Shown here: positions 1 to 8,114 of the stretch, one piece after another
How positions within the stretch are numbered: the stretch's first letter is position 1
Layout: every line of letters begins with the position of its first letter
Origin: GCA-2698665 sp047611265
GTDB taxonomy: Bacteria; Pseudomonadota; Gammaproteobacteria; GCA-002705445; GCA-002716945
Direction of reading: 5' to 3'
DNA length: 18,263 nucleotides
Assembly: GCA_047611265.1 (NCBI GenBank)
Contig: JBLFWM010000009.1
Location: forward strand, 1-18,263
Program-made: the position numbers and the translations under genes
Notes under the pieces: generated by a model
Told to the model about the DNA's origin: nothing
Seen by the model: the letters and a program-made list of their open reading frames with translations, nothing else
Database searches by the model: none

Positions 1-977
1 GAGGAATGCATTTATATAAAGCTGAGTCTACTGGGCCGGTTAAAGATAATAAAATATCACCTAGAATTGCAGAAACAGCTAAAAGTCTTTGGTCAATTTA
101 TTTAGGATTAACCATAGTATGTGCCGCCGCTTATTACCTAGCTGGAATGTCGATATTTGATTCTGTAGCACATAGTTTTTCTACTATTGCGATTGGTGGA
201 TTCTCTACACATAACTCAAGTATTGGATATTTTGATAGTAATTTAATAGAACTGATTTGTATATTTTTCATGCTTATTTCTGCATTAAATTTTATTTTAC
301 ATTTCATGGCAATAAAAACAAAAGATATTAAGACATATCTTAATGACACTGAATTTAAATCATATATTTGGGTTATATTTTTTGTATTTCTTAGTATAGT
401 TTTATATGTAAATATTGGAAAGCATGAAGACTTAACGGTTATGCAGATACTTTTTCAGTCAGTATCATTCATAACAACATCTGGCTTCACCACCACAACA
501 TATTATTCATGGCCATCATTCATCACATCATTGTTGATTGCAATAAGTTTTATAGGAGCATGTGCGGGATCAACTGGTGGCGGATTAAAAGTAATAAGGG
601 TAGTAATACTTTTTAAGTTATTGAAAAAAGAATTACTTAAGATTATACATCCCACTGCAGAAATTCCAATACGTATAAATCAGTCAGCTATTAACGAAGA
701 GACATCAGCAACACTATATAATTTTTTTATATTTTATATCTTATCTTACCTGGCTTTATCGTTCCTCCTTTTGATGTCTGGGCTTGATATGATTACTTCA
801 TTTTCTGCTGTGGCTTCATGTATTAATAATCTTGGACCAGGACTTGGTGATGTTGCATTAAACTATGGGGATATTAATATCTTTTCTAAGTATGTTTTAT
901 CCTTTGCTATGATTTTAGGTAGGCTTGAAATTTTCACACTATTGATTGTAATGACACCGTATTTTTGGAAATATTGA
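1..977 (+). CDS. trkH: Trk potassium uptake protein TrkH, 3' part (5' end outside window)
   Basis: This is the C-terminal two thirds of TrkH, the inner-membrane K+-translocating subunit that works with the NAD-binding regulator TrkA. The frame is already open at the window edge (first whole codon at position 3). The ATG at 6 corresponds to an internal Met of full-length TrkH (about 480 residues), so it is not the real start. Visible landmarks are LYKAESTGPVKDNKISPRIA, the pore loops TIAIGGFSTH, TTSGFTTT and NNLGPGLG (pore repeats 2 to 4, with the filter glycines), and the loop CAGSTGGGLKVIR. Several hydrophobic segments lie between them, and the protein ends with GRLEIFTLLIVMTPYFW as in the family. 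All motifs seen are intact. The next gene starts 7 bases after the stop. The family call is firm; the N-terminal third and trkA cannot be seen here. Confidence 0.95.
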   Translation, partial: GMHLYKAESTGPVKDNKISPRIAETAKSLWSIYLGLTIVCAAAYYLAGMSIFDSVAHSFSTIAIGGFSTHNSSIGYFDSNLIELICIFFMLISALNFILHFMAIKTKDIKTYLNDTEFKSYIWVIFFVFLSIVLYVNIGKHEDLTVMQILFQSVSFITTSGFTTTTYYSWPSFITSLLIAISFIGACAGSTGGGLKVIRVVILFKLLKKELLKIIHPTAEIPIRINQSAINEETSATLYNFFIFYILSYLALSFLLLMSGLDMITSFSAVASCINNLGPGLGDVALNYGDINIFSKYVLSFAMILGRLEIFTLLIVMTPYFWKY

Positions 978-984
978 TAATATT

Positions 985-1968
985 ATGGGAAATGAAGCAA
1001 AACCTTTTTTATCTAAAAATAATCCTTTAAACATTAGCAAAAGCAATGGAGAACATTTTTCATTAAAATATTTACTCCCCCATTACTGGCCAACATGGTT
1101 ATTATTATTATTATCTTTTTTACTTTCTTTTATGCCAAATGCCATTAGAGTTATGTTAGGAAATATTGTAGGCAAGCTTATATTCTTAACAAATTCTAAA
1201 AGAAGAAACATAGTAACAGCAAATCTTGCTTTATGTTTTAAGAGTAAGAGTGAAATTGAAATTGGTAATCTTTGTAAAGCATACTTTATTTACCTAGGAA
1301 GAGCTTTTATTGATATGCCGTTACTTTGGTGGAGAAGTAATTCATTCTTGCAAAAAAATTGTGAAGTTTTTAATAAAGATTATCTTGATCAAGAATTATC
1401 TAAAAATAAAGGTGTGATATTATTAGTTGCACATTCTGTTTTTCTAGATTTTGGCGGGAGGTCCTTGTCGGGATATCCAATTATAAGTATGTATAAACCA
1501 TTTAGAAATAAATTATTAAATTGGATTATTGGAAGTGCTCGTAGTAGAAAAATTGATAACATTATAGTTTACCCAAGAGATAATTTTTCATTCCGAAAAA
1601 TAATAAAAGCGCTTAAAAAAAAATCTATATTCTACTATTTTGGTGATGAAGATTTAGGAAAGGATAATTCAGTATTCTCAAAATTTTTTGATGAAAAAAA
1701 ATCAACACTAATCTCTGTGAGTAAAATATCAGAGTTATCTAATTGTTCTGTTATGCCATGCATTAATTATTACTGTCCTATATCTAAAAAATACACAACA
1801 TATATTGGCAAGCCATTGGAGAACTTTCCATCTAATGATAAACAAAAAGATGCTAATACAATAAATATTGCACTAGAGGAAATTATTTCACGCGACTTAG
1901 AACAATATATGTGGAGCCTTAGATTGTTTCAAACACGACCTGATGGCAAAAGCTATCCATACAAATAG
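985..1968 (+). CDS. LpxL/HtrB-family lipid A (Kdo2-lipid IV-A) acyltransferase
   Basis: The predicted protein of 327 residues is a lysophospholipid-acyltransferase-fold enzyme of the LpxL/LpxM/LpxP family. This family adds secondary acyl chains from acyl-ACP to the lipid A precursor at the inner membrane. The start resembles LpxL, with HYWPTW at 33-38 followed by one hydrophobic anchor (about 37-50). NLALCF (80-85) matches the NLxxCFP block. The catalytic HX4D motif is H150 and D155 (AHSVFLDFG). GDEDLG (220-225) and the C-terminal YMWSLRLFQTRPDG match the family's substrate-site blocks. Length is close to the usual 300-320. The first 25 or so residues form a polar extension with no strong Shine-Dalgarno before the ATG, so the start is less sure than the family. 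Whether it adds laurate, myristate or another chain cannot be told from sequence. Confidence 0.88.
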   Translation: MGNEAKPFLSKNNPLNISKSNGEHFSLKYLLPHYWPTWLLLLLSFLLSFMPNAIRVMLGNIVGKLIFLTNSKRRNIVTANLALCFKSKSEIEIGNLCKAYFIYLGRAFIDMPLLWWRSNSFLQKNCEVFNKDYLDQELSKNKGVILLVAHSVFLDFGGRSLSGYPIISMYKPFRNKLLNWIIGSARSRKIDNIIVYPRDNFSFRKIIKALKKKSIFYYFGDEDLGKDNSVFSKFFDEKKSTLISVSKISELSNCSVMPCINYYCPISKKYTTYIGKPLENFPSNDKQKDANTINIALEEIISRDLEQYMWSLRLFQTRPDGKSYPYK

Positions 1969-2028
1969 CATAATTTTATATTAATCATTAGCTATTAACT
2001 TTATTTAATATTCTTTATAATCATTTAT

Positions 2029-2970
2029 ATGAACTTATTCCCAGAGATAACAGATTATAAGCATGAATATCTATCCGTTGATATAACTCATGAACTATAT
2101 ATTGAACAATCTGGCAACCCAAATGGCATCCCTGTTATTTTTTTGCATGGCGGCCCAGGTGCAGGAGCTAATTATTTATATAGAAGATTTTTTAATCCTG
2201 AAGTTTATAGAATAATTTTGTTTGATCAACGTGGTGCTGGAAAATCTAAACCTTACGCGAGCATTATTAATAATACAACTCAAGACTTAACTGATGACAT
2301 CAAAAAAATTATTGACCACCTTAATATTAAAAAATCCATAATATATGGTGGCTCATGGGGTTCTACATTAGGATTATTATTTGCAGAAAAATATCCAGAA
2401 CTAGTTTATTCCCTTGTATTACGAGGTATATTCTTATGTAGAGAAGCTGATATTAATTGGTTTTACCAGAAAGGAGCTCATGAAATATACCCAGATTATT
2501 GGGATATATTTATTTCTGATATTCCCATTGAAGAAAGAAATAATATTTTAGCAGCATTTCATAATAGGATTCATGGTAAAGATAAAAATATTAGTCTTAA
2601 CTTATGTAAGAAATGGGCAGAATGGGAGGGTAAGTGTTCAACTCTATTGCCGTCTAAAAATGTTGTAAATAATTTTTCAGATTGTTCTGAATCATTATCA
2701 AAAATAGAAACTCATTACTTTATGAATGACTGCTTTATAGAAGAAAATCAAATTTTAAATAATATTGATAAAATCCTTGATATTAAATGCCATATTATTC
2801 ACGGGAGATTTGATATTGTGTGCCCCTTCAAGCAAGCATATGATTTACATCGGGTCTATAAAGGATCTAATATAGATATTATTGATGCTGCTGGACATTC
2901 TCTTTTAGAGCCTGGCATTACAAATAAAGTTCTTGAAATATTTTCAAAACCCAATGAACTTATATCTTAA
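2029..2970 (+). CDS. pip: Proline iminopeptidase (peptidase family S33)
   Basis: A 313-residue alpha/beta hydrolase with the full layout of bacterial proline iminopeptidase, a cytoplasmic enzyme that removes N-terminal proline from peptides. The oxyanion-hole motif HGGPG is at 40-44 and DQRGAGKS at 66-73. The nucleophile elbow GGSWGS puts Ser at 109, with the catalytic Asp262 in HGRFDIVCP and His290 in AGHS. These positions and the length agree closely with the well-studied Xanthomonas-type enzyme. The upstream gap of 60 bases is very AT-rich. It holds a TATAAT at 2016-2021, but no convincing -35 box and almost no room for a leader, so I do not annotate a promoter there. The 3' end overlaps the next gene by 17 bases in another frame. 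Confidence 0.93.
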   Translation: MNLFPEITDYKHEYLSVDITHELYIEQSGNPNGIPVIFLHGGPGAGANYLYRRFFNPEVYRIILFDQRGAGKSKPYASIINNTTQDLTDDIKKIIDHLNIKKSIIYGGSWGSTLGLLFAEKYPELVYSLVLRGIFLCREADINWFYQKGAHEIYPDYWDIFISDIPIEERNNILAAFHNRIHGKDKNISLNLCKKWAEWEGKCSTLLPSKNVVNNFSDCSESLSKIETHYFMNDCFIEENQILNNIDKILDIKCHIIHGRFDIVCPFKQAYDLHRVYKGSNIDIIDAAGHSLLEPGITNKVLEIFSKPNELIS

Positions 2971-3730
2971 ATTCTCTTACAGCTTAATATTAGTATTTTT
3001 TATATTAACAGATATATATGCCGATATTATTCCAAATAAAATTCGTGAAGAAAATATAAATAATCAAATCATTGAATATATTTTTGATGCTGATGTTATA
3101 AAAATATCTTCTGGCATTGAAAACAACTTTAATTTAATTGCTAATCAAAATAATAAATCTAGATATTCAATTTTATTGCTGCACGGAAGAGGCCTTTATC
3201 CTACGGAACCTAACGTTATGGATCCATTGAGAATATCATTTGTTGAAAGAGGCATTGATACTTACTCATTACAGTTACCTGTTTTAGATAAAGGTGAGTC
3301 ATATAATGAATATAAACAGATTTTCAGATATTCAGATGCAAGAATCACGTCTGCTATTAATTTTATAAAGCCTGAAAAACTCATTATCATTGCACATAGT
3401 TGTGGCTCCCATATGCTTATTTCTTGGGCTAAAAAAAATAATATTAAAAACTTGTCTGGCTTTATTTTAATTGGAGCAGGGGCAGTAGATAAGAGTCAAA
3501 AAATGATAAATAGTTTAGATTATAATATTATTGATATACCGATTTTAAATATCTATGGAGAATATGACCATGGTTCGGTAAAAAATTATGCAGCTATTTT
3601 TGATGATGTCATTAAAGATAAAAATGATTCTTTTTCAAAAAATATAGAAATTAGAGATTCTGATCATAACTATTTAGGCGAAAGTAATTTACTAGTAGAT
3701 ATTGTAAATTCATGGCTTAAATCTTTATAA
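2954..3730 (+). CDS. Exported alpha/beta hydrolase, DUF3530-like
   Basis: I choose the ATG at 2954 (258 residues). The frame stays open further upstream only from a TTG at 2933, and the 2954 start gives a clean signal peptide: a Lys, a long hydrophobic run, then a probable cut after A23 (IYA|D). The mature part is an alpha/beta hydrolase with LLLHGRG near 74-80, nucleophile elbow AHSCGS (Ser149), acidic residue Asp205 in YGEYDH, and His238 in SDHNY. The pattern resembles the DUF3530 family of proteobacterial exported proteins of unknown substrate. It overlaps the end of pip by 17 bases, so the two hydrolases are probably co-translated. There is no lipobox Cys, so a soluble periplasmic location is the likely one. 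Family assignment is moderate; substrate is unknown. Confidence 0.72.
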   Translation: MNLYLKFSYSLILVFFILTDIYADIIPNKIREENINNQIIEYIFDADVIKISSGIENNFNLIANQNNKSRYSILLLHGRGLYPTEPNVMDPLRISFVERGIDTYSLQLPVLDKGESYNEYKQIFRYSDARITSAINFIKPEKLIIIAHSCGSHMLISWAKKNNIKNLSGFILIGAGAVDKSQKMINSLDYNIIDIPILNIYGEYDHGSVKNYAAIFDDVIKDKNDSFSKNIEIRDSDHNYLGESNLLVDIVNSWLKSL

Positions 3731-3747
3731 TATGTTATAGATATCAT

Positions 3748-4341
3748 ATGAAAAAACGTATAGCGAAAGTTGAAAGGATAACCAAAGAAACGCAAATACA
3801 AGCAGAGATAAATTTAGATGGTCAGGGTGACTCATCAATTAAAGCTGATTTGCCATTTTTAGAACATATGTTGGAGCAAGTTGCACGCCATGGTATGTTT
3901 GATTTAACAATTTTAGCCAAGGGCGACTTAGAAATAGATGCTCATCACACTGTTGAGGATGTTGGCATAGTTTTAGGTCAGGCTTTAGAAAAAGCACTTG
4001 GTAATAAAATAGGTATAACTAGATTTGGGTCAGCATATGTCCCATTAGATGAATCATTGTCTAGGGTTGTCTTAGATTTTTCAGGCAGACCTGGCTTAGA
4101 GTTTAATGTAACATTCCCAAGATCTCGCGTTGGAGAGTTTGACATAGATTTATTGCAAGAATTTTTTCAAGGTTTTGCTAACCATGCTAAAACTACTATC
4201 CATATTGATAATATTAGGGGTGGTAATTCTCATCACATAGCAGAGACTATATTTAAAGCATTTGGCAAAGCCTTAAAAATGGCAGTCACAATCGACCCAA
4301 GGCAAGCAGACAAAATACCGTCTACAAAAGAATTAATCTAA
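3748..4341 (+). CDS. hisB: Imidazoleglycerol-phosphate dehydratase HisB (monofunctional)
   Basis: HisB dehydrates imidazole glycerol phosphate to imidazole acetol phosphate, the sixth step of histidine synthesis. The 197-residue protein is the single-function form, without the phosphatase domain fused in enterobacteria. It carries the two metal-binding His-rich repeats: DAHHTVED with H66, H67 and E70, and SHHIAE with H162, H163 and E166. FLEHML (38-43) and HVEDVGI-type residues around 68-74 are also present. No clear Shine-Dalgarno precedes the ATG. The stop overlaps the hisH start in TAATG. hisG, hisD and hisC are not upstream, where two hydrolases lie instead, so the histidine genes are split in this genome. 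Confidence 0.97.
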   Translation: MKKRIAKVERITKETQIQAEINLDGQGDSSIKADLPFLEHMLEQVARHGMFDLTILAKGDLEIDAHHTVEDVGIVLGQALEKALGNKIGITRFGSAYVPLDESLSRVVLDFSGRPGLEFNVTFPRSRVGEFDIDLLQEFFQGFANHAKTTIHIDNIRGGNSHHIAETIFKAFGKALKMAVTIDPRQADKIPSTKELI

Positions 4342-4976
4342 TGGCAGATATTGCTATCATCGATTATGGCATGGGTAATGTTCATAGTGTGCACAAAGCA
4401 CTGAATAAAGTCCTAGGTAAAAATTCCAAGATAAAGATAACTAATTCGCTCAATGATTTATTAGATTGCTCTCATATTGTCTTTCCCGGGCAAGGTGCAG
4501 CATCAGAATGTATGATTAATATTGATAAAAATTTAGATATTATAGAATTTAAAAAAATTATATTACAGAAACCTTTTTTAGGAATATGCATGGGTTTACA
4601 AGTATTAATGACTCATAGTGAAGAGAACGAAGGGTCTAGCTGCTTAAATATTTTGAATGGAGAAGTTCTTAGTATAAAAAGAAAAATGAATGCAAAACTT
4701 AAAGTTCCTCATATGGGATGGAATAAAGTCAAACAAGAAAGTAAGCACCCTCTCTGGAATAACATACCTGATGAGTCATTTTTTTATTTTGTGCATAGTT
4801 ATTTTGTTGAGCCTTCAAATAAATCAAATATACTATCAACTACTAATTATGATATAGATTTTGCATCGGCACTCTATAAAGATAATATTGCAGCAGTTCA
4901 GTTTCATCCTGAAAAGAGCTCTAAGATGGGATTAAGACTACTTGAGAATTTTATAAATTGGAATGGTGAGCTTTAA
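4341..4976 (+). CDS. hisH: Imidazole glycerol phosphate synthase, glutaminase subunit HisH
   Basis: HisH hydrolyses glutamine and passes ammonia to HisF for ring closure to imidazole glycerol phosphate and AICAR. The class I glutamine amidotransferase triad is visible: Cys83 in LGICMGLQVL, His189 and Glu191 in AVQFHPEKS. The oxyanion-strand loop reads PGQGAAS where many family members have PGVG. HMGWN (124-128) and the interface motif HSYF (152-155) are present. Length (211) is normal. Start and stop both overlap neighbours as TAATG. It is the only glutaminase in the window, which matters for the amidotransferase at 16442-17761, but its place in the his block argues for the histidine role. 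Confidence 0.97.
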   Translation: MADIAIIDYGMGNVHSVHKALNKVLGKNSKIKITNSLNDLLDCSHIVFPGQGAASECMINIDKNLDIIEFKKIILQKPFLGICMGLQVLMTHSEENEGSSCLNILNGEVLSIKRKMNAKLKVPHMGWNKVKQESKHPLWNNIPDESFFYFVHSYFVEPSNKSNILSTTNYDIDFASALYKDNIAAVQFHPEKSSKMGLRLLENFINWNGEL

Positions 4977-5707
4977 TGAAAATACTTCCAGCAATTGATA
5001 TTAAAGATGGCAAATGTGTAAGACTTGCTAAAGGTGATTACAGTCAAGTAACTCATTATTTTGATAACCCATTAGATGTGGCAAAGAAATGGATTGATCA
5101 AGGGTCTATGAATTTACATATAGTTGATCTAGACGGGGCAAAATCTGGAGAAACCATTAACTACGATATTATCGCTAAAATCAGGAATAATCATCCAGAT
5201 ATCTACATTCAGATTGGTGGTGGAATTAGAGATGTTGAAAATATAAATAAATATCTTAATATTGGCATTAATAAAGTTATAGTTGGAACCCGCGTAGTTT
5301 CAGACCCAAGCTTTTTAGAAAAAATACCATCTAATATTAAAGAAAAAGTGATAATTGATCTTGCTGTTAAGGATGGTAAGCTGGCTGTTCATGGCTGGAA
5401 TAATTCATCAGATTTCACACTACAGAGTTTCATTAAAATTTTGGAGGCTAATAATATTAAAGAAATTGTTTTTACAGATGTAAGTAAAGATGGGATGTTA
5501 GAAGGAATGAATTTTTCAGAGATTTCAAATATTTTAAGATTTTCTAGCATTCCATTAATTGCTTCTGGGGGTGTAACTTCAATCGATGATATCAAACATC
5601 TTTGTGGAATGAATGAAATTAAAATATCTGGCGTAATCATTGGCAAGGCTTTATATGAAAATAAAATTAATCTCAAAGAAGCAATTAAACTATCTAGTAA
5701 AAACTAA
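4976..5707 (+). CDS. hisA: ProFAR isomerase HisA
   Basis: HisA is the (beta/alpha)8 isomerase that opens the ribose of 5'-ProFAR by an Amadori rearrangement, giving the substrate of HisF-HisH. The start MKILPAIDIKDGKCVRLAKG carries the catalytic base Asp8. The second catalytic Asp is D128 in VIIDLAVKDG. Phosphate-binding blocks QIGGGIR (79-85), VIVGT and IASGGV are present. The length of 243 is standard. It overlaps hisH and hisF by one base on each side (TAATG), so translation is likely coupled through hisBHAF. Confidence 0.97.
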   Translation: MKILPAIDIKDGKCVRLAKGDYSQVTHYFDNPLDVAKKWIDQGSMNLHIVDLDGAKSGETINYDIIAKIRNNHPDIYIQIGGGIRDVENINKYLNIGINKVIVGTRVVSDPSFLEKIPSNIKEKVIIDLAVKDGKLAVHGWNNSSDFTLQSFIKILEANNIKEIVFTDVSKDGMLEGMNFSEISNILRFSSIPLIASGGVTSIDDIKHLCGMNEIKISGVIIGKALYENKINLKEAIKLSSKN

Positions 5708-6468
5708 TGTCTTTATATAAAAGAATAATACCCTGTCTAGATGTTGCCAATGGCCGTGTAGTTAAAGGAACTAAATTTGTAAATATTGTAGACGCAGGTG
5801 ATCCAGTTGAAGTAGCCAAGCGTTATGATCAAGAAGGCGCAGACGAAATTGCTTTCTTAGATATTACTGCAACGCATGAAGATAGAAAAACAATTATAGA
5901 AACTGTTGAAAAAGTAGCTTGCGAGGTTTTCATTCCACTAACTGTTGGAGGTGGAGTTTCTAATTATAATGATGTACTAAATCTTTTAAGTGCGGGCGCA
6001 GATAAAGTTGCAATAAACAGTGCTGCAGTAACTAATCCAAATTTAATAAATCAGGTTACAGATAAGATTGGTAGGCAATGCATTGTAGCTGCAATAGATG
6101 TCAAAGAAACTAAAAATAATAGTTGGACTGTCTATACTCATGGGGGGCGAAACTCAACAGGAATAGATGCTTTCCAATGGGCTAAAGAACTATGTGATAG
6201 AGGTGCAGGCGAGATACTGCTAACTAGCATGGATAGAGATGGCACTAAAAAAGGTTTTGATTTAGATTTATTAAATCTTATTTCTAGCGAAGTATCTATA
6301 CCTGTTATTGCATCTGGAGGAGCTGGAACACTAGAGCACTTAAGAGATGCTGTTATAGTTGGCAAGGCAGATGCTGTATTAGCTGCAAGTATATTTCATT
6401 ATTCAATATACTCAATTCAAGAGGCCAAGGAATATATGAAAAAACATGGAGTTTTAGTACGAATATAA
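5707..6468 (+). CDS. hisF: Imidazole glycerol phosphate synthase, cyclase subunit HisF
   Basis: HisF is the (beta/alpha)8 cyclase partner of HisH. The family start RIIPCLDVANGRVVKGTKF includes catalytic Asp12. The second catalytic residue is Asp131 in AAIDVKE. Also visible are TVGGGV (79-84), HGGR, LTSMDRDGTKKG and VIASGGAG, all strong HisF signatures. The length of 253 is standard. It sits in the HisB-H-A-F order of histidine biosynthesis, so it is the housekeeping copy and not the HisF2 type found in some O-antigen clusters. Only 22 bases separate its stop from hisE, where many related genomes carry hisI. Confidence 0.97.
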   Translation: MSLYKRIIPCLDVANGRVVKGTKFVNIVDAGDPVEVAKRYDQEGADEIAFLDITATHEDRKTIIETVEKVACEVFIPLTVGGGVSNYNDVLNLLSAGADKVAINSAAVTNPNLINQVTDKIGRQCIVAAIDVKETKNNSWTVYTHGGRNSTGIDAFQWAKELCDRGAGEILLTSMDRDGTKKGFDLDLLNLISSEVSIPVIASGGAGTLEHLRDAVIVGKADAVLAASIFHYSIYSIQEAKEYMKKHGVLVRI

Positions 6469-6490
6469 TAATTTGTGCTAACCTAGTAAT

Positions 6491-6823
6491 ATGATTGAAA
6501 ATACTAAATCAAGCATTCTTGCAAAGCTAGAAGATATTTTGAATGATAGAAAACATAGTGTGTCGGAAGACTCATATGTTTCGCAATTGTATAAAAAAGG
6601 GAATCAGTCTATAAATTTAAAAATTATAGAAGAAGCAAATGAATACATAGATGCAGTCAGTAACTCTGATCGTGACCATATCATTCATGAGGCTGCTGAC
6701 CTCTGGTTTCATACATTGGTATCATTAACTTTGAATGGAATATCATCAGATGATATCCTTAAAGAGCTTGAGAATAGATTTGGTCTATCGGGATTGGAAG
6801 AAAAAAGATTAAGAAAAAAATGA
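6491..6823 (+). CDS. hisE: Phosphoribosyl-ATP pyrophosphatase HisE (stand-alone)
   Basis: HisE removes pyrophosphate from phosphoribosyl-ATP, the second step of histidine synthesis. The protein is an all-alpha MazG-like NTP pyrophosphatase of 110 residues. The metal-binding acidic helices are seen as IIEEANEYIDA (E47, E48, E51) and HEAADLWFH (E67, D70). It is a free HisE with no cyclohydrolase (HisI) domain. It follows hisF by 22 bases and precedes tatA by 10, so it bridges the his and tat blocks in one probable transcript. The basic tail ends at LRKK. Confidence 0.92.
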   Translation: MIENTKSSILAKLEDILNDRKHSVSEDSYVSQLYKKGNQSINLKIIEEANEYIDAVSNSDRDHIIHEAADLWFHTLVSLTLNGISSDDILKELENRFGLSGLEEKRLRKK

Positions 6824-6833
6824 GGTATTAAAA

Positions 6834-7031
6834 ATGTTAAGCGGTATATCACCATGGTCAATATTACTAATATTAATTATAGTAGTTGTTTTATTTGGAA
6901 CTAAAAAACTTAGAAATGTTGGGTCAGATTTAGGAACAGCCATAAAAAGTTTTAAAAAGTCATCAAAAGAAGATGATGCTAGCAGTAAAACTGTTTCGGC
7001 AAAAAAATCTGTAAAAGAAGATAGCAAGTAA
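6834..7031 (+). CDS. tatA: Sec-independent translocase pore protein TatA
   Basis: A 65-residue TatA. It has a short N-terminal transmembrane helix (about 8-20), the hinge FGTKKL (F21, G22), an amphipathic helix (about 27-43), then a charged Lys/Asp/Ser-rich cytoplasmic tail. In the Tat system TatA multimers open the path for folded proteins carrying twin-arginine signals. The start is supported by GAGG at 6822-6825, eight bases before the ATG and overlapping the end of hisE. tatB follows after 5 bases. Confidence 0.95.
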   Translation: MLSGISPWSILLILIIVVVLFGTKKLRNVGSDLGTAIKSFKKSSKEDDASSKTVSAKKSVKEDSK

Positions 7032-7036
7032 GCCTT

Positions 7037-7303
7037 ATGTTTGATATAGGTTTTTGGGAACTATTCCTAATATTTTTACTACTCTTGTTTGTTGTTGGGC
7101 CAGAAAGGCTTCCAGCAATCGCTGGTTATTTAGGAAAATGGTTTGGAAAGTTTCAAAGATATTTCTTTGAACTTAAGGATTCTATACAACGCGAAACAGA
7201 AGAGCCTAGCAACCAAATTAATAAATTGTTGGATGATCAGAAATCTTCTATGGATAGATTACAAAAAGAAATTAGTGACAAGAAAGAGGAAGATGATAAA
7301 TAA
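7037..7303 (+). CDS. tatB: Sec-independent translocase protein TatB
   Basis: An 88-residue TatB, which with TatC forms the twin-arginine signal receptor. The family features are the start MFDIGFWEL with a polar Glu8 in the membrane helix, the hinge GPERLP at 21-26 and a long amphipathic helix (about 27-60) that is richer in aromatic residues than TatA. The tail is short and charged. The gene order tatA-tatB-tatC and the Gly-Pro hinge separate it from a second TatA. Its stop overlaps the tatC start as TAATG. Confidence 0.94.
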   Translation: MFDIGFWELFLIFLLLLFVVGPERLPAIAGYLGKWFGKFQRYFFELKDSIQRETEEPSNQINKLLDDQKSSMDRLQKEISDKKEEDDK

Positions 7304-8112
7304 TGGATTCCAAGGATGAAATAAATAATTCTTTTAAATCTTTGGTCCCTCATTTTCAAGAATTAAAATCAAGAATTTCAAAATGTTTATTATTTGTACT
7401 TGTTTTTTTTATAATATTATTTCCATTTTCAGATGTAATATATACTCAATTGGCAGAACCTTTGATATCAAAACTACCTGAAGGTAGTAACATGATAGCT
7501 ATTGATGTTGCTTCCCCATTTTTTATTCCATTTAAGCTAGTAATGATTTTATCTGTTTTTATATCAATTCCTTATCTTCTATACCACTTATGGATGTTTA
7601 CAGCTCCCGGGCTTTATGAGAAAGAAAAAAAACTCGTATTACCAATTCTTGTGTCTAGTAGTATATTATTTTATTTAGGTGCAGCTTTTGCATATTTTGT
7701 TGTCTTCCCTTTGATATTTGCTTTCTTTATTAGTATTGCTCCTGAAGGAATAGCCGTAATGACTGATATCAGTAGGTATTTAGATTTTGTAATAACACTT
7801 TTTTTTGCATTTGGTTTTGCATTTGAAGTTCCAGTGATCACAGTTTTATTAGTTTTAACTAATGTAAGTACGCCTACCAGTTTGTCTAAAAAGAGACCAT
7901 ATGTTATTGTTGGTGCATTCGTAATAGGAATGTTATTAACGCCACCAGATATTATTTCTCAAACCTTATTAGCGATACCAATTTGGTTTTTATTTGAAGT
8001 TGGGATTATATTTGCAAGAATCCTAACTAAGAATCGAAGTAGTAGTGACGTTGTTTTATATGATGATATCGCTGATAAAGATAATAAAGATAATAAAAAG
8101 GATGATAATTAA
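7303..8112 (+). CDS. tatC: Sec-independent translocase protein TatC
   Basis: TatC is the six-span inner-membrane core of the Tat receptor. The N-terminal cytoplasmic motif PHFQELKSR (Glu20) and the first cytoplasmic loop APGLYEKEKK (Glu108, matching the signal-peptide-binding Glu of E. coli TatC) are both present. So is the late FVIGMLLTPPD segment. The length of 269 is slightly long because of a hydrophilic Asp/Lys/Asn tail (about 250-269), encoded by a gataataaa-like low-complexity stretch at 8065-8112. It closes the tatABC block and is followed two bases later by the mutase-like gene. Confidence 0.95.
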   Translation: MDSKDEINNSFKSLVPHFQELKSRISKCLLFVLVFFIILFPFSDVIYTQLAEPLISKLPEGSNMIAIDVASPFFIPFKLVMILSVFISIPYLLYHLWMFTAPGLYEKEKKLVLPILVSSSILFYLGAAFAYFVVFPLIFAFFISIAPEGIAVMTDISRYLDFVITLFFAFGFAFEVPVITVLLVLTNVSTPTSLSKKRPYVIVGAFVIGMLLTPPDIISQTLLAIPIWFLFEVGIIFARILTKNRSSSDVVLYDDIADKDNKDNKKDDN

Positions 8113-8114
8113 CT

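Noticed and set aside
6..8. ATG at the window edge as the true start of the first gene
   Set aside because: The residues match an internal part of TrkH and the frame is open upstream, so the gene is cut by the window.
2016..2021. TATAAT before pip as a promoter
   Set aside because: No credible -35 box at proper spacing, and it would give an almost leaderless transcript; such hexamers are common in this AT-rich DNA.
2933..2953. Upstream extension of the exported hydrolase by seven codons
   Set aside because: The extra codons start at a TTG, put a polar stretch before the signal peptide and have no ribosome binding site; the ATG at 2954 is better.
5389..5676. Long minus-strand open frame inside hisA (and similar antisense frames inside hisF, neuC, legC and the amidotransferase gene)
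   Set aside because: They lie wholly within well-supported genes on the other strand, have no recognisable motifs and follow codon-bias shadows.
4341..6468. HisH and HisF as glycan-cluster partners of the sugar amidotransferase
   Set aside because: They are embedded between hisB, hisA and hisE with standard features, so they are the histidine pair; sharing is possible but not shown.
8065..8110. gataataaa-like tandem repeats as a regulatory or mobile repeat
   Set aside because: They are in frame inside tatC and encode its Asp/Lys/Asn-rich tail; simple low complexity is enough.
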